Assembly: GCF_001270495.1 (NCBI RefSeq)
Contig: NZ_LGUR01000241.1
Location: 62,001 to 126,000 of the forward strand
From: Streptomyces viridochromogenes
GTDB lineage: Bacteria; Actinomycetota; Actinomycetes; Streptomycetales; Streptomycetaceae
Length of the DNA stretch: 64,000 nucleotides
Direction of reading: 5' to 3'
Shown: piece after piece, positions 35,366 to 44,104 of the stretch
Position numbering within the stretch: the stretch's first letter is position 1
Layout: the number at the start of each line of letters is the position of its first letter
The notes under the pieces: generated by a model
What the model saw: only the letters and a program-made list of their open reading frames with translations
The model's database searches: none
What the model was told of the DNA's origin: nothing
Position numbers and translations under genes: made by a program

Positions 35366-36376
35366 TCAGCGTCGCTCCGGCTTGGCGCTGCGCGACATGA
35401 GCTCCTTCAGGGCGACCACGGGCGGCTTGCCCTCGTGGACGATGCCGACGACCGTCTCCGTGATGGGCATGTCGACGCCGTGCCTGCGGGCCAGATCCAG
35501 CACGGACTCACAGGACTTGACGCCCTCGGCGGTCTGCTTGGTGACCGCGATGGTCTCCTGCAGGGTCATGCCCTTGCCGAGGTTGGTGCCGAAGGTGTGG
35601 TTGCGGGACAGCGGCGAGGAGCACGTCGCCACCAGGTCGCCGAGGCCCGCGAGTCCGGCGAACGTCAGCGGGTCGGCGCCCAGCGCGACTCCGAGCCGCG
35701 CGGTCTCGGCGAGGCCGCGCGTGATGAGCGAGCCCTTGGCGTTGTCGCCGAGCCCCATGCCGTCCGCGATGCCGACGGCGAGCCCGATGACGTTCTTCAC
35801 GGCACCGCCCAGCTCACAGCCCACCACGTCGGTCTCGGTGTACGGCCTGAAGTACGGCGTGTGACAGGCGGCCTGGAGGCGCTGGGCGACGGACTCGTCG
35901 GTGCAGGCGACCACCGCGGCGGCCGGCATCCGCGCGGCGATCTCACGGGCCAGGTTGGGCCCGGTGACGACGGCGATGCGGTCGTGGCCGACCTTGGCCA
36001 CGTCCTCGATGACCTCGCTCATCCGCATGGCGGTGCCGAGTTCGACACCCTTCATGAGGGAGACGAGGACCGTGCCCGGCGCCAGCATCGGCGTCCACTC
36101 GGCGAGGTTGGCGCGCAGGGTCTGGGAGGGGACCGACAGCACCGTGAAGTCGGCGCCGGCCATGGCCTCCGCGGGGTCCGTGGTCGCCCGCATGCCCTGC
36201 GGCAGCTCGACGCCGGGGAAGTAGTCGGGGTTCGTACGGCTCGAGTTGATGGCCTCGGCGACCTCGGGGCGACGCGCCCACAGGGTGACCTCGCACCCCG
36301 CGTCGGCGAGGACGATGCCGAAGGCGGTGCCCCACGAACCAGCACTCAGAACTGCCGCCTTGACCGGCTTGCTCAC
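35366..36376 (-). CDS. gpsA: Glycerol-3-phosphate dehydrogenase [NAD(P)+]
   Basis: A 336-residue enzyme that reduces dihydroxyacetone phosphate to sn-glycerol-3-phosphate for phospholipid synthesis. The NAD-binding loop is LSAGSWGTAFG (Ser in place of the first Gly of GxGxxG). GPNLAREIA, the catalytic GGAVKNVIGLAVGIADGM and the NAKGSLITRGL segment follow. The GTG at 36376 overlaps the plsC stop as GTGA. The frame stays open upstream through plsC, but similarity starts at VSKPVKAAVL. plsC-gpsA therefore form a phospholipid-precursor unit. Confidence 0.95.
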   Translation of the reverse strand: MSKPVKAAVLSAGSWGTAFGIVLADAGCEVTLWARRPEVAEAINSSRTNPDYFPGVELPQGMRATTDPAEAMAGADFTVLSVPSQTLRANLAEWTPMLAPGTVLVSLMKGVELGTAMRMSEVIEDVAKVGHDRIAVVTGPNLAREIAARMPAAAVVACTDESVAQRLQAACHTPYFRPYTETDVVGCELGGAVKNVIGLAVGIADGMGLGDNAKGSLITRGLAETARLGVALGADPLTFAGLAGLGDLVATCSSPLSRNHTFGTNLGKGMTLQETIAVTKQTAEGVKSCESVLDLARRHGVDMPITETVVGIVHEGKPPVVALKELMSRSAKPERR

Positions 36377-37173
36377 GTGCCCTGCCCCTCTTCCTGCTCG
36401 GCCTTTGCCTGCTCGGCCCTCGGCTGCGTCCGCCGGTTCTGCGCGGCAGTGCGGCGGCGCTGCTCGATGCGCTCCTGACGCGGATCGTACGGCTTCTCGG
36501 GCGCCTTCTCGCCGCGGATCTCCTCCAGCTGGCGGGTGATGGCGGCCATGATGACCTCGGTCGCCTCCTTCAGCAGCTCCGGGGTCATCTCCTTGTCGTA
36601 GAAGCCCGCGAGATCCACGGGCGGGCCCGCGAGCACCCGGTGGGTCTTGCGCGGAAGGATGTTGAGCTTCTTGGCGTAGGGCGGCAGCAGTTCGTTGGCG
36701 CCCCACTGCGCGACCGGGATCACCGGGCACTTGGTCTGGAGGGCGACGCGTGCGGCACCGGTCTTGCCGGTCATCGGCCACTGTTCCGGGTCCCGGGTGA
36801 TGGTGCCCTCGGGGTAGAACGCGACGCACTCGCCGCGCTCCACGGCGCCGATGGCGGCCCGGAAAGCGCTCAGCGCGTCCGTGGTCTCCCGGTAGACGGG
36901 GATCTGCCCGGTACCGCGCATCGCGGCGCCGACGAATCCCTTCCGGAAAAGCCCGCTCTTCGCCAGGAATCGCGGAACCCGGCCGGTGTTGTACTGAAAG
37001 TGCGCGTACGCGAAGGGATCGATGTGCGAATTGTGGTTCACCGCGGTGATAAATCCGCCCTCGGCCGGAATGTTCTCCATTCCACGCCAGTCCCGCTTGA
37101 TCAGAACCACCAGCGGCGGTTTGCAGAGCACCGCGGCGAAGCGATACCAGAAGCCGATTCTGCGGCGGGGCAC
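36373..37173 (-). CDS. plsC: 1-acyl-sn-glycerol-3-phosphate acyltransferase (PlsC family)
   Basis: A 266-residue acyltransferase. It has the HX4D catalytic motif in NHNSHIDP near residue 46, the substrate block FYPEGTITRD near 118, and VIPVAQWGANELLPP. It would acylate lysophosphatidic acid to phosphatidic acid at the membrane. The tail after residue 230 is charged and Gln/Arg-rich. The start is GTG 37173 preceded by AGAGGAAGG. It is coupled to gpsA, which supplies the glycerol-3-phosphate backbone. Other acyl acceptors cannot be excluded. Confidence 0.9.
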   Translation of the reverse strand: MPRRRIGFWYRFAAVLCKPPLVVLIKRDWRGMENIPAEGGFITAVNHNSHIDPFAYAHFQYNTGRVPRFLAKSGLFRKGFVGAAMRGTGQIPVYRETTDALSAFRAAIGAVERGECVAFYPEGTITRDPEQWPMTGKTGAARVALQTKCPVIPVAQWGANELLPPYAKKLNILPRKTHRVLAGPPVDLAGFYDKEMTPELLKEATEVIMAAITRQLEEIRGEKAPEKPYDPRQERIEQRRRTAAQNRRTQPRAEQAKAEQEEGQGT

Positions 37174-37342
37174 GCGGACACCTTCCTCTAGGGATCAAGC
37201 ACATCGGGCCGGAGGGCCGCACAAGTGTCGCCCCGGGCCGCCGGTCTGTCGAGAACACCGTACGCCTCGCCACCGTCACCGCCAGATGGCCCTGGTGACG
37301 GCTGAGTGACAATGGCCGCGACAAGAGAGGGACGGAACGCTC

Positions 37343-38044
37343 GTGCAGTGGACCTTGGTCATACCCCTGAAGCCCTTGGCGCGGGCGAAGAGCAGGCTCT
37401 CGGACACCGCGTCGGACGGGCTGCGCCCGGGCCTGGCCCTCGCGTTCGCCCAGGACACGGTGGCGGCGGCGCTGGCCTGCCCGGCGGTGAAGGATGTGGC
37501 AGTCGTCACGAACGACGCCCTGGCCGGCCGCGAGCTGGGCGTACTCGGAGCGCATATCGTCCCGGACGAACCAGGAGGCGGCCTGAACGCAGCGCTGGCG
37601 CACGCGACGGCAGTCGTACGGTCGTCCCGCCCCGAAAGCGCCGTAGCGGCCCTGAACGCCGATCTTCCGGCGCTGCGCCCCCTGGAATTGTCCCGTGTCC
37701 TGGATGCGGCAACGGAATTCCCCCGCGCTTTTCTCCCGGACGCGGCAGAGATCGGCACGACTCTGTTGGCCGCGGCCCCGGGCCGGGAATTGCTACCGGC
37801 ATTCGGCCAGGATTCCCGGGCCCGCCATCGCGCGTCCGGGGCCGTGGAACTCCCCCTCGACGAGGTGGATTCCGTACGCCAGGACGTGGACACCGGCGAG
37901 GATCTGCGGGCCGCGCTCGCCTTGGGAGTGGGCCCGCGAACAGCGGCGGCAGCAGCAAGGCTGCTGATCACGCACCCCAAAGGGGCGCGAGCAACTGCGC
38001 GACCAGCCCCGACGGCGCCGCACTCGCACCACAACCCGTCGTAG
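37343..38044 (+). CDS. cofC: Phosphoenolpyruvate/2-phospholactate guanylyltransferase (CofC/FbiD)
   Basis: A 233-residue nucleotidyltransferase that charges a 3-carbon phospho-acid with GTP in coenzyme F420 synthesis. It starts VQWTLVIPLKPLARAKSRLS with the nucleotide-binding KSRL region, then VVTNDAL and GGGLNAALAHA, the ALNADLPAL metal site and a late DVDTGEDLRAALALGVGP. GTG 37343. The last 22 residues (about 212-233) are encoded by a dispersed repeat and are not expected in the family. It is divergent from plsC, with a 169-bp gap. Confidence 0.88.
   Translation: MQWTLVIPLKPLARAKSRLSDTASDGLRPGLALAFAQDTVAAALACPAVKDVAVVTNDALAGRELGVLGAHIVPDEPGGGLNAALAHATAVVRSSRPESAVAALNADLPALRPLELSRVLDAATEFPRAFLPDAAEIGTTLLAAAPGRELLPAFGQDSRARHRASGAVELPLDEVDSVRQDVDTGEDLRAALALGVGPRTAAAAARLLITHPKGARATARPAPTAPHSHHNPS
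37978..38020. repeat. Dispersed Streptomyces repeat forming the cofC 3' end
   Basis: The block reads AAAGGGGCGCGAGCAACTGC followed by GCGACCAGCCCCGACGGC. It is a variant of the family at 11068 and 20797. The open reading frame of cofC runs into it, so it encodes PKGARATARPAPTAPHS. Confidence 0.8.
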
Positions 38045-38054
38045 GGTTGCAGCC

Positions 38055-38258
38055 ATGCAGGCCACCGCATACACCTACGACGAGAACACCCGCTCCGGCA
38101 GCGTCCTCCTGGACGACGGCACCCCCGTCCCCTTCGGCGCCCCCGCCTTCGACGCCGGAGGCCTACGGCTGCTGCGCCCCGGCCAACGGGTCCGCATCGA
38201 GACGGAGGGTGAGGGCGAGGCCCTGCGCATCACGCTGGTGACCCTGCAGACCCTGTGA
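38055..38258 (+). CDS. Small OB-fold-like (cold-shock-like) protein
   Basis: A 67-residue protein starting MQATAYTYDENTRSGSVLLDDG, with DGTPVPFGAPAFDAGGLRLLRPGQRVRIE. The pattern of a glycine-rich strand, a DDG turn and a late LRPGQRV is similar to cold-shock/OB-fold proteins, though the RNP motifs are not clear. It is conserved next to cofC and hupS in Streptomyces as I recall. It starts 10 bp after cofC, so co-transcription is likely. Confidence 0.75.
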   Translation: MQATAYTYDENTRSGSVLLDDGTPVPFGAPAFDAGGLRLLRPGQRVRIETEGEGEALRITLVTLQTL

Positions 38259-38278
38259 ACGACAGCTGAACACGCCGC

Positions 38279-38306
38279 GGGCCGGACTCCACACGGAGTC
38301 CGGCCC
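38279..38306. terminator. Bidirectional terminator, small OB gene / hupS
   Basis: A perfect 12-bp stem GGGCCGGACTCC / GGAGTCCGGCCC with an ACAC loop, extended by further GC pairs, between convergent genes. Confidence 0.9.
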
Positions 38307-38330
38307 GGCGCGTGAGTGCCCCAGCGGTTC

Positions 38331-38978
38331 TCACCTCTTGCGGGCGGTGGCCTTCTTGGCGGTGGTCTTGCGAGCCGTCGACTTCTTGGCGGGCGCCTTC
38401 TTGGCGGTCGCCTTCTTCGCCGGGGCCTTCTTGGCCGTCGCCTTCTTGGCCGTGGTCTTCTTCGCCGCGGTCGTCTTCTTGGCGGCCGTCGTGGTCTTCT
38501 TCGCCGGCGCCTTCTTCGCGGTGGTCTTCTTGGCGGCGGCCGTGGTCTTCTTGGCCGTCGTCTTCTTCGCCGTCGTCTTCTTCGCGGCGGCCGCCTTGGT
38601 GGTCTTCTTCGCGGCGGCCTTCTTGACCGTCGCCGCGGCACCACCGGTCAGGCTGCCCTTGGGCGCCTTCTTGACGGCGACCTCGCCACCGCGCGGCAGC
38701 TTCTTCGAGCCGCTCACCAGGTCCTTGAAGCCCTGACCGGCACGGAAGCGCGGAACGGAGGTCTTCTTGACGCGAACCCGCTCGCCCGTCTGGGGGTTAC
38801 GGGCGTAACGAGCGGGCCGGTCGACCTTCTCGAACGAACCGAAGCCGGTGACCGAAACCCGCTCACCCGAGACGACCGCGCGGACGATCGCGTCCAGTAC
38901 GTGGTCGACAGCATCGGCGGCCTGCTGTCGGCCGCCCATCTTGTCGGCAATCGCTTCTACGAGCTGCGCCTTGTTCAC
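38331..38978 (-). CDS. hupS: Nucleoid protein HupS (HU with histone H1-like tail)
   Basis: A 215-residue two-domain HU-family protein. Residues 1-95 are HU ([52 protein letters not shown]). Residues about 100-215 are Lys/Ala/Thr repeats of AKKTTAKK and AKKAPAKK type, like eukaryotic histone H1. In S. coelicolor HupS is developmentally regulated and compacts spore nucleoids. GTG start with AAGGGGAAG upstream. The 138-bp upstream region is AT-rich for this genome, with TATATAT at about 39040 as candidate -10. Confidence 0.96.
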   Translation of the reverse strand: MNKAQLVEAIADKMGGRQQAADAVDHVLDAIVRAVVSGERVSVTGFGSFEKVDRPARYARNPQTGERVRVKKTSVPRFRAGQGFKDLVSGSKKLPRGGEVAVKKAPKGSLTGGAAATVKKAAAKKTTKAAAAKKTTAKKTTAKKTTAAAKKTTAKKAPAKKTTTAAKKTTAAKKTTAKKATAKKAPAKKATAKKAPAKKSTARKTTAKKATARKR

Positions 38979-39116
38979 GTCTTCCCCTTCGGAGACATCG
39001 CCAGAACGAAAGTGTTCAAGCTTTTTCGCACGTTAGGCAGATATATACCGCAAATCAAACACGAAACGGGCTAATCACCCTTGTGCCGCAACAGACTCGA
39101 CTGTCTCGAAGGTTGA

Positions 39117-39347
39117 TCAGCGTTCCTCTTCGGGGAATCGCCCCGCCTCAAGATCCGCCATGAACCGCTCCAGACGCCTTGCCGCTTCGGCGACGTCGTG
39201 CTTGGCCGCGGCCGTAATGACCAGCAGCTTCCGGGTCAGCGCCATCCGTACGCCCTCCGGGACTTGCAGTGCGCGCACCCTTGTGTGCGCTTCCTTCAGT
39301 TGGTCCGCGACTGCCGCATAGAGCTCGAGTTGGCCGTCGTGGTCCAT
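39117..39347 (-). CDS. Small helical conserved hypothetical protein
   Basis: A 76-residue protein, MDHDGQLELYAAVADQLKEA onwards, predicted as two or three amphipathic helices (VRMALTRKLLVITAAAKHD; AARRLERFMADLEAG). There is no signal peptide or known domain. It lies between leuD and hupS, where S. coelicolor also has a short hypothetical gene as I recall. No ribosome site is evident, so the transcript may be leaderless. The longer upstream frame is not supported. Confidence 0.7.
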   Translation of the reverse strand: MDHDGQLELYAAVADQLKEAHTRVRALQVPEGVRMALTRKLLVITAAAKHDVAEAARRLERFMADLEAGRFPEEER

Positions 39348-39532
39348 GCACAGATTGTGCCATCTGGGGCGAGTTGTCGCCTGCCAGGGGTGCAACTCCG
39401 GCCTCGAATGGCCTTCCGGGCACTTGCGGAAGTCGCGGCCACACCACTCGCGTACCCCAGCAACACCCTTCGTAACGTGGGAAGTTGACCGGCGAACGCG
39501 AGCGGCGCAGGGCCGTTCGGGTGCAGACATGG

Positions 39533-39565
39533 CAGTACCCCCGATCGGGCTGATCGGGGGTACTG
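39533..39565 (-). terminator. leuCD terminator
   Basis: A perfect 14-bp stem CAGTACCCCCGATC / GATCGGGGGTACTG with a 5-base loop, 47 bp past the leuD stop. Confidence 0.9.
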
Positions 39566-39612
39566 AGGGGGTATTGCGCTGTCCGAAAGTCGCCTTGCGC
39601 GGCGGCTTCGGA

Positions 39613-40206
39613 TCAGGTCTGAAGCGTGCGCGGCTTGAACGACGGCCGCTTCGCCTCGTAGGCCGCGATGTCGGCCTCGTTCTGGAGGGTGATCGAGATG
39701 TCGTCGAGGCCGTTCAGCAGCCGCCAGCGGGAGTTCTCGTCCAGCTCGAAGGAGGCGGTGATGCCCTCGGCGCGCACCTCGCGGGCCTCGAGGTCGACGG
39801 TGATCTCGGCCTGCGGGTCCTTCTCGGAGAGCTCCTGGAGCGCGTCCACGATCTTCTGCTCCAGAACCACCGTGAGCAGGCCGTTCTTGAGCGAGTTGCC
39901 GCGGAAGATGTCCGCGAAGCGCGAGGAGATGACCGTCTTGAAGCCGTAGTTCTGCAGCGCCCACACGGCGTGCTCACGGGAGGAACCGGTGCCGAAGTCG
40001 GGACCGGCGACCAGCACCGTGGCGCCCTGCCGCTCCGGCTGGTTGAGGATGAACGTCTCGTCCTTGCGCCAGGCCTCGAACAGCCCGTCCTCGAAACCGT
40101 CCCGCGTGACCTTCTTGAGCCAGTGAGCAGGGATGATCTGGTCGGTGTCGACGTTGGAGCGGCGCAGCGGAACGGCCCGGCCGGTGTGCTTGGTGAATGC
40201 TTCCAT
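39613..40206 (-). CDS. leuD: 3-isopropylmalate dehydratase small subunit
   Basis: A 197-residue aconitase-like swivel domain that, with LeuC, isomerises 2- to 3-isopropylmalate in leucine synthesis. Motifs are [13 protein letters not shown] near residue 19, the [17 protein letters not shown] loop at about 68-84 and [14 protein letters not shown]. It follows leuC after 6 bp. The product needs a 4Fe-4S cluster held by LeuC. Confidence 0.97.
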   Translation of the reverse strand: MEAFTKHTGRAVPLRRSNVDTDQIIPAHWLKKVTRDGFEDGLFEAWRKDETFILNQPERQGATVLVAGPDFGTGSSREHAVWALQNYGFKTVISSRFADIFRGNSLKNGLLTVVLEQKIVDALQELSEKDPQAEITVDLEAREVRAEGITASFELDENSRWRLLNGLDDISITLQNEADIAAYEAKRPSFKPRTLQT

Positions 40207-40212
40207 GGCTGA

Positions 40213-41643
40213 TCAGACTCCAGCGGGCGTACGGGTCTCGGCGTCGGACAGGTCGGCCGGGGAGGCCAGGTGGCCCAGGACCGCGGTGGCCGCCGCGACC
40301 TGCGGCGACACCAGGTGCGTACGACCGCCCTTGCCCTGCCGGCCCTCGAAGTTGCGGTTGGACGTGGACGCGGAGCGCTCACCCGGGGCCAGCTGGTCCG
40401 GGTTCATGCCCAGACACATCGAGCAGCCCGCGTGCCGCCACTCGGCGCCGGCCTCCTTGAAGACGACGTCCAGACCCTCGGAGACGGCCTGCAGACCGAC
40501 CCGCGCGGAGCCGGGGACGACCAGCATCCGTACGCCGTCGGCGACTTTGCGGCCCTTCACGAGCTCGGCGGCGGCGCGCAGGTCCTCGATGCGGCCGTTG
40601 GTGCACGAGCCTACGAAGACGGTGTCCACCTTGATGGAGCGCAGCGGCTGTCCGGCCTCCAACCCCATGTATTCCAGGGCCTTTTCGGCGGCGAGGCGCT
40701 CCGAAGCGTCTTCGTACGAAGCCGGGTCGGGGACGGACGCCGAAAGCGGCGCACCCTGGCCGGGGTTGGTGCCCCAGGTGACGAACGGCGACAGTTCGGC
40801 TGCCTCGATCACGACCTCGGCGTCGAACTCGGCGTCGTCGTCGGTCTTCAGCGTCTCCCAGTACGCGACGGCCGCGTCCCAGTCCTCGCCCTTGGGGGCG
40901 TGCGGGCGGCCCTCGAGGTAGTCGAAGGTGGTCTGGTCGGGGGCGATCATGCCCGCGCGGGCGCCGGCCTCGATCGACATGTTGCAGATGGTCATCCGGG
41001 CCTCCATCGAGAGCTTCTCGATGGCGGAGCCGCGGTACTCCAGGACGTAGCCCTGGCCGCCACCCGTGCCGATCTTGGCGATGATCGCCAGGATCAGGTC
41101 CTTGGCGGTGACGCCGTCGGGCAGTTCGCCGTTGACCGTGATGGCCATGGTCTTGGGGCGGGCCATGGGCAGCGTCTGGGTGGCCAGCACGTGCTCGACC
41201 TGGGAGGTGCCGATGCCGAACGCGAGGCCGCCAAAGGCGCCGTGCGTGGAGGTGTGCGAGTCACCGCAGACGACCGTCATACCGGGCTGGGTCAGGCCCA
41301 GCTGCGGGCCGACGACGTGCACGACGCCCTGCTCGACGTCGCCCAGCGGGTGCAGGCGCACACCGAACTCGGCGGCGTTCGCGCGCAGCGTCTCCAGCTG
41401 GACGCGGGAGACCGGGTCAGCGATGGGCTTGTCGATGTCGAGGGTCGGGGTGTTGTGGTCCTCGGTGGCGATGGTCAGGTCGAGCCGGCGCACCTTGCGG
41501 CCGCTCTTGCGGAGGCCGTCGAAGGCCTGCGGGCTGGTCACCTCGTGCAGCAGGTGCAGATCGATGAAGAGGAGGTCGGGCTCGCCCTCGGCGCGCCGGA
41601 CGACATGGTCGTCCCAGACCTTCTCCGCGAGTGTCCTACCCAT
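40213..41643 (-). CDS. leuC: 3-isopropylmalate dehydratase large subunit
   Basis: A 476-residue aconitase-family subunit with the 4Fe-4S cysteines in [13 protein letters not shown] (one Cys) and [10 protein letters not shown] (two). It begins [15 protein letters not shown], and [14 protein letters not shown] and [15 protein letters not shown] are present. ATG 41643 follows an excellent GGAGGGAAAG. It is divergent from ndgR, its known regulator. I see no leucine-rich leader peptide upstream, so attenuation is unlikely. Confidence 0.97.
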   Translation of the reverse strand: MGRTLAEKVWDDHVVRRAEGEPDLLFIDLHLLHEVTSPQAFDGLRKSGRKVRRLDLTIATEDHNTPTLDIDKPIADPVSRVQLETLRANAAEFGVRLHPLGDVEQGVVHVVGPQLGLTQPGMTVVCGDSHTSTHGAFGGLAFGIGTSQVEHVLATQTLPMARPKTMAITVNGELPDGVTAKDLILAIIAKIGTGGGQGYVLEYRGSAIEKLSMEARMTICNMSIEAGARAGMIAPDQTTFDYLEGRPHAPKGEDWDAAVAYWETLKTDDDAEFDAEVVIEAAELSPFVTWGTNPGQGAPLSASVPDPASYEDASERLAAEKALEYMGLEAGQPLRSIKVDTVFVGSCTNGRIEDLRAAAELVKGRKVADGVRMLVVPGSARVGLQAVSEGLDVVFKEAGAEWRHAGCSMCLGMNPDQLAPGERSASTSNRNFEGRQGKGGRTHLVSPQVAAATAVLGHLASPADLSDAETRTPAGV

Positions 41644-41810
41644 CGCTTTCCCTCCGGCCGGCATACGGTCCACCGGCCCAACTAGAGATCTTGAAAGGCG
41701 GCACCGCCCGCGCCCCTGCTTCCGGGCGTCCGCCGCCAGGCCCGTTCTGTTCACGGGCCGCTCTGCCTTCGTTCTTCCAGAGTGGCGCGTTCCACGGAAA
41801 ATTGAACTTG

Positions 41811-41829
41811 CGTTTCACAGAGTGAGACG
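41811..41829. promoter_or_regulatory. Inverted repeat in the leuC-ndgR divergent promoter (candidate NdgR site)
   Basis: CGTTTCAC-AGA-GTGAGACG is an imperfect inverted repeat 13 bp before the ndgR start in the 199-bp divergent gap. Its length and place suit an IclR-family dimer site. A TATCGT at 41834 may be the ndgR -10. The match to the published NdgR site was not checked. Confidence 0.55.
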
Positions 41830-41842
41830 CGAGTATCGTTTC

Positions 41843-42559
41843 ATGGACAACAGTAGCGGCGTCGGCGTTCTGGACAAGGCAGCCCTTGTCCTGAGCGCCC
41901 TGGAGTCCGGTCCGGCCACCCTCGCAGGGCTCGTCTCGGCCACCGGATTGGCACGACCCACGGCACATCGACTTGCCGTGGCCCTGGAACACCACCGCAT
42001 GGTGGCGCGTGACATGCAGGGCCGGTTCATTCTCGGCCCTCGGCTGGCAGAACTGGCCGCGGCCGCCGGTGAGGACCGTCTCCTCGCCACGGCGGGCCCG
42101 GTCCTCACCCACCTCCGGGACGTCACGGGCGAGAGCGCGCAGCTCTACCGCCGCCAGGGCGACATGCGCATCTGCGTCGCCGCGGCGGAACGCCTGTCCG
42201 GCCTTCGGGACACGGTCCCGGTCGGCTCGACGCTCACGATGAAGGCGGGCTCCTCGGCGCAGATCCTCATGGCCTGGGAGGAGCCGGAGCGTCTGCACCG
42301 TGGCCTCCAGGGCGCCCGTTTCACGGCCACCGCGCTCTCGGGCGTACGCCGCCGGGGCTGGGCCCAGTCGATCGGCGAGCGCGAGCCGGGCGTCGCCTCG
42401 GTCTCCGCGCCCGTACGCGGCCCGTCGAACCGCGTGGTGGCCGCCGTATCGGTCTCCGGCCCCATCGAGCGCCTGACCCGGCACCCGGGCCGTATGCACG
42501 CCCAGGCCGTCATCGACGCCGCCGGCCGCCTCTCCGAGGCCCTGCGCCGCACCGGCTGA
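41843..42559 (+). CDS. ndgR: IclR-family regulator NdgR
   Basis: A 238-residue IclR-type regulator. The N-terminal winged helix (residues about 10-70) contains GVLDKAALVLSALESGP and LARPTAHRLAVALEHHRM, and the C-terminal effector domain has VPVGSTLTMKAGSSAQILMA and the SVSAPVRGPSNRVVAAVSVSGP signature. By position beside leuCD it is NdgR/AreB, which controls leucine and other amino acid genes and affects antibiotic production. It probably represses itself through the shared region. A strong hairpin follows. Confidence 0.94.
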   Translation: MDNSSGVGVLDKAALVLSALESGPATLAGLVSATGLARPTAHRLAVALEHHRMVARDMQGRFILGPRLAELAAAAGEDRLLATAGPVLTHLRDVTGESAQLYRRQGDMRICVAAAERLSGLRDTVPVGSTLTMKAGSSAQILMAWEEPERLHRGLQGARFTATALSGVRRRGWAQSIGEREPGVASVSAPVRGPSNRVVAAVSVSGPIERLTRHPGRMHAQAVIDAAGRLSEALRRTG

Positions 42560-42576
42560 CCCCGGGACACGTCAGC

Positions 42577-42614
42577 GGGGAGGACCTGCCTCAACGCCGC
42601 GGCAGGCCCTCCCC
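42577..42614 (+). terminator. ndgR terminator
   Basis: A 14-bp stem GGGGAGGACCTGCC / GGCAGGCCCTCCCC with one mismatch, 18 bp after the ndgR stop. Confidence 0.85.
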
Positions 42615-42631
42615 GTCCCCCGGTCCCCCCG

Positions 42632-42972
42632 TCACCTGGCTTCTTCGGCCGCCTTCGCCCTGGCCGACCGGTGCGCGAACCGGTCCTTGGCGTAGCGCCC
42701 CCGCTTCTCCACCGGCACCTGCCCGTGCGCCGCGGCGAGTCCGAACGCCGGCATGTCCGCGTAGATCGACTCGTACGACCCCTCCGGCGCGACGTATGCC
42801 TCATGCCACAGCCCGACGTGCTGCCGGATCTTCCCAGCCTTCTCCGTACGGTTGTAGATCGCCCACGCCCGACGGTGCGGCGCGTCCGACGCGTGCGCGT
42901 ACGCGTGGAGCTTCTCCTTGGACTCCCAGTACTGGACGACGTAGTACGTCCGCGGCGAGGCCGTCACCGCGC
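42632..42972 (-). pseudogene. DUF4188 protein fragment (5' part missing)
   Basis: The last about 107 codons of a DUF4188 (monooxygenase-related) gene: PRTYYVVQYWESKEKLHAYA through GLWHEAYVAPEGSYESIYADM to the stop at 42632. Family members are about 150-165 residues and begin with a barrel strand lacking here. Similarity stops at about 42955, where the sequence turns into a fragment of a plus-strand gene. No start codon or ribosome site fits the remainder, so it is probably a remnant left by a deletion. Confidence 0.7.
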
Positions 42973-43466
42973 GATGGTCCAGGTCGGCCGGGTGCCGGTG
43001 GCGACGGTCAAGGAGGTGCTGGGGCATGTCGACGACGACTCGCTGCCTTGCGCGATCCGCCTCGGCGCCGCGATGTGGGCGTTGCCGCAGGTGCGGGAGC
43101 CGGACGAGGACGACGAGTACGTCCAGGCCGCACACCAGGAGGTCACCGCGCTCCTGGATCGGCTCGGCCGGGAGAACGCCGAGCGGCTCACGGCCATCTC
43201 CCCCGCGTACCGCTCGCTGGTGGTGGCGGTGGCCGCGTTCCGCCGGCTCGGCTTCGGCTTCGGCGCCGAACTGCTCGCGCCGTACGCCGAGTTGATGCGC
43301 CGGACGGCCGTCCTCGACCTGGACAACATGGAGACATACCCGACGGAGGCGGAGCGGATCGAGTTCGCGGTCCTGGGGGGCGATCCTCAACGAGCCGGTA
43401 CTGCGGGCGCTGCACCGACTGGCCCAGGAAGAGGAGTCGACGCGGCGGTACGGCTTCGACGAGTAG
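42971..43466 (+). pseudogene. Regulator gene remnant (MerR-like C-terminal part), truncated and frameshifted
   Basis: The frame gives VPVATVKEVLGHVDDDSL, then RLGFGFGAELLAPYAELM and LDNMETYPTEAERIEF, which looks like the C-terminal two thirds of MerR-type regulators with an effector region. The DNA-binding start is missing. At 43375-43380 a run of six G breaks the frame; with five G it continues as GAILNEPVLRALHRLAQEEE and ends RRYGFDE at the stop 43464-43466. The gene is thus 5'-truncated and frameshifted. The MerR assignment is from pattern memory only. Confidence 0.6.
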
Positions 43467-43519
43467 CCTGCGCCAGGCACGACGAAGGCCCTCCGCCGAA
43501 GCGAAGGGCCTTCATGTTG

Positions 43520-43592
43520 TACCCCCGACCGGATTCGAACCGGCGCTACCGCCTTGAGAGGGCGGCGTGCTAGGCCGCTACACAACGGGGGC
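43520..43592 (-). tRNA. tRNA-Glu (CTC)
   Basis: A 73-nt cloverleaf. The acceptor is GCCCCCG with CGGGGGU, anticodon loop CTCTCAA, T-loop GGTTCGAATCC. It lacks an encoded CCA. It reads GAG codons. Confidence 0.95.
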
Positions 43593-43620
43593 GAGGATCT
43601 TACGTTTCCGCAGATCCGAG

Positions 43621-43692
43621 CTGGTCTACCTGGACTCGAACCAAGACTAACTGAACCAGAATCAGTCGTGCTGCCAATTACACCATAGACCA
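43621..43692 (-). tRNA. tRNA-Gln (CTG)
   Basis: A 72-nt cloverleaf with acceptor TGGTCTA / TAGACCA, anticodon loop TTCTGGT and T-arm GGTTCGAGTCC. Confidence 0.95.
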
Positions 43693-43712
43693 ATGTGGTT
43701 TAGACCAGTTCG

Positions 43713-43785
43713 TACCCCCGACCGGATTCGAACCGGCGCTACCGCCTTGAGAGGGCGGCGTGCTAGGCCGCTACACAACGGGGGC
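43713..43785 (-). tRNA. tRNA-Glu (CTC), second copy
   Basis: 73 nt, identical in sequence to the copy at 43520-43592 over the whole gene as far as I can compare. Confidence 0.95.
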
Positions 43786-43847
43786 CCTAGCGATCCTGCA
43801 TCAAGAACGGTGGGAGCTACCCGAACCGTCCTCGCGGGAAGGATCTG

Positions 43848-43920
43848 TACCCCCGACCGGATTCGAACCGGCGCTACTGCCTTGAGAGGGCAGCGTGCTA
43901 GGCCGCTACACAACGGGGGC
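43848..43920 (-). tRNA. tRNA-Glu (CTC), third copy
   Basis: 73 nt. It differs from the other two only in a compensated anticodon-stem pair (CTGCC/GGCAG in place of CCGCC/GGCGG), which supports a functional gene. Confidence 0.95.
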
Positions 43921-43941
43921 TTTGCAGATGAGCTCTGCGAG

Positions 43942-44013
43942 CTGGCCTACCTGGACTCGAACCAAGACTAACTGAACCAGAATCAGTCGTGCTGCCAATT
44001 ACACCATAGGCCA
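43942..44013 (-). tRNA. tRNA-Gln (CTG), second copy
   Basis: 72 nt. The acceptor pair is changed from TGGTCTA/TAGACCA to TGGCCTA/TAGGCCA, a compensated difference from the copy at 43621. Confidence 0.95.
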
Positions 44014-44104
44014 CTGGAACGCAAGCCCCTCAGGGGGCCTTGTTCTAGTTTGCTCCCCCGGGTTTCGGCCTTTCGGCCCGCTCTCCGGCGGCGCAGGAAG
44101 AACA

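Noticed and set aside
35366..37603. Apparent 745-codon fusion of gpsA with upstream sequence
   Set aside because: The frame is merely open across plsC; gpsA similarity begins at the GTG 36376 and plsC is read in another frame.
43520..44013. tRNA cluster as an integration site for a mobile element
   Set aside because: No integrase, excisionase or att-like direct repeat was found nearby.
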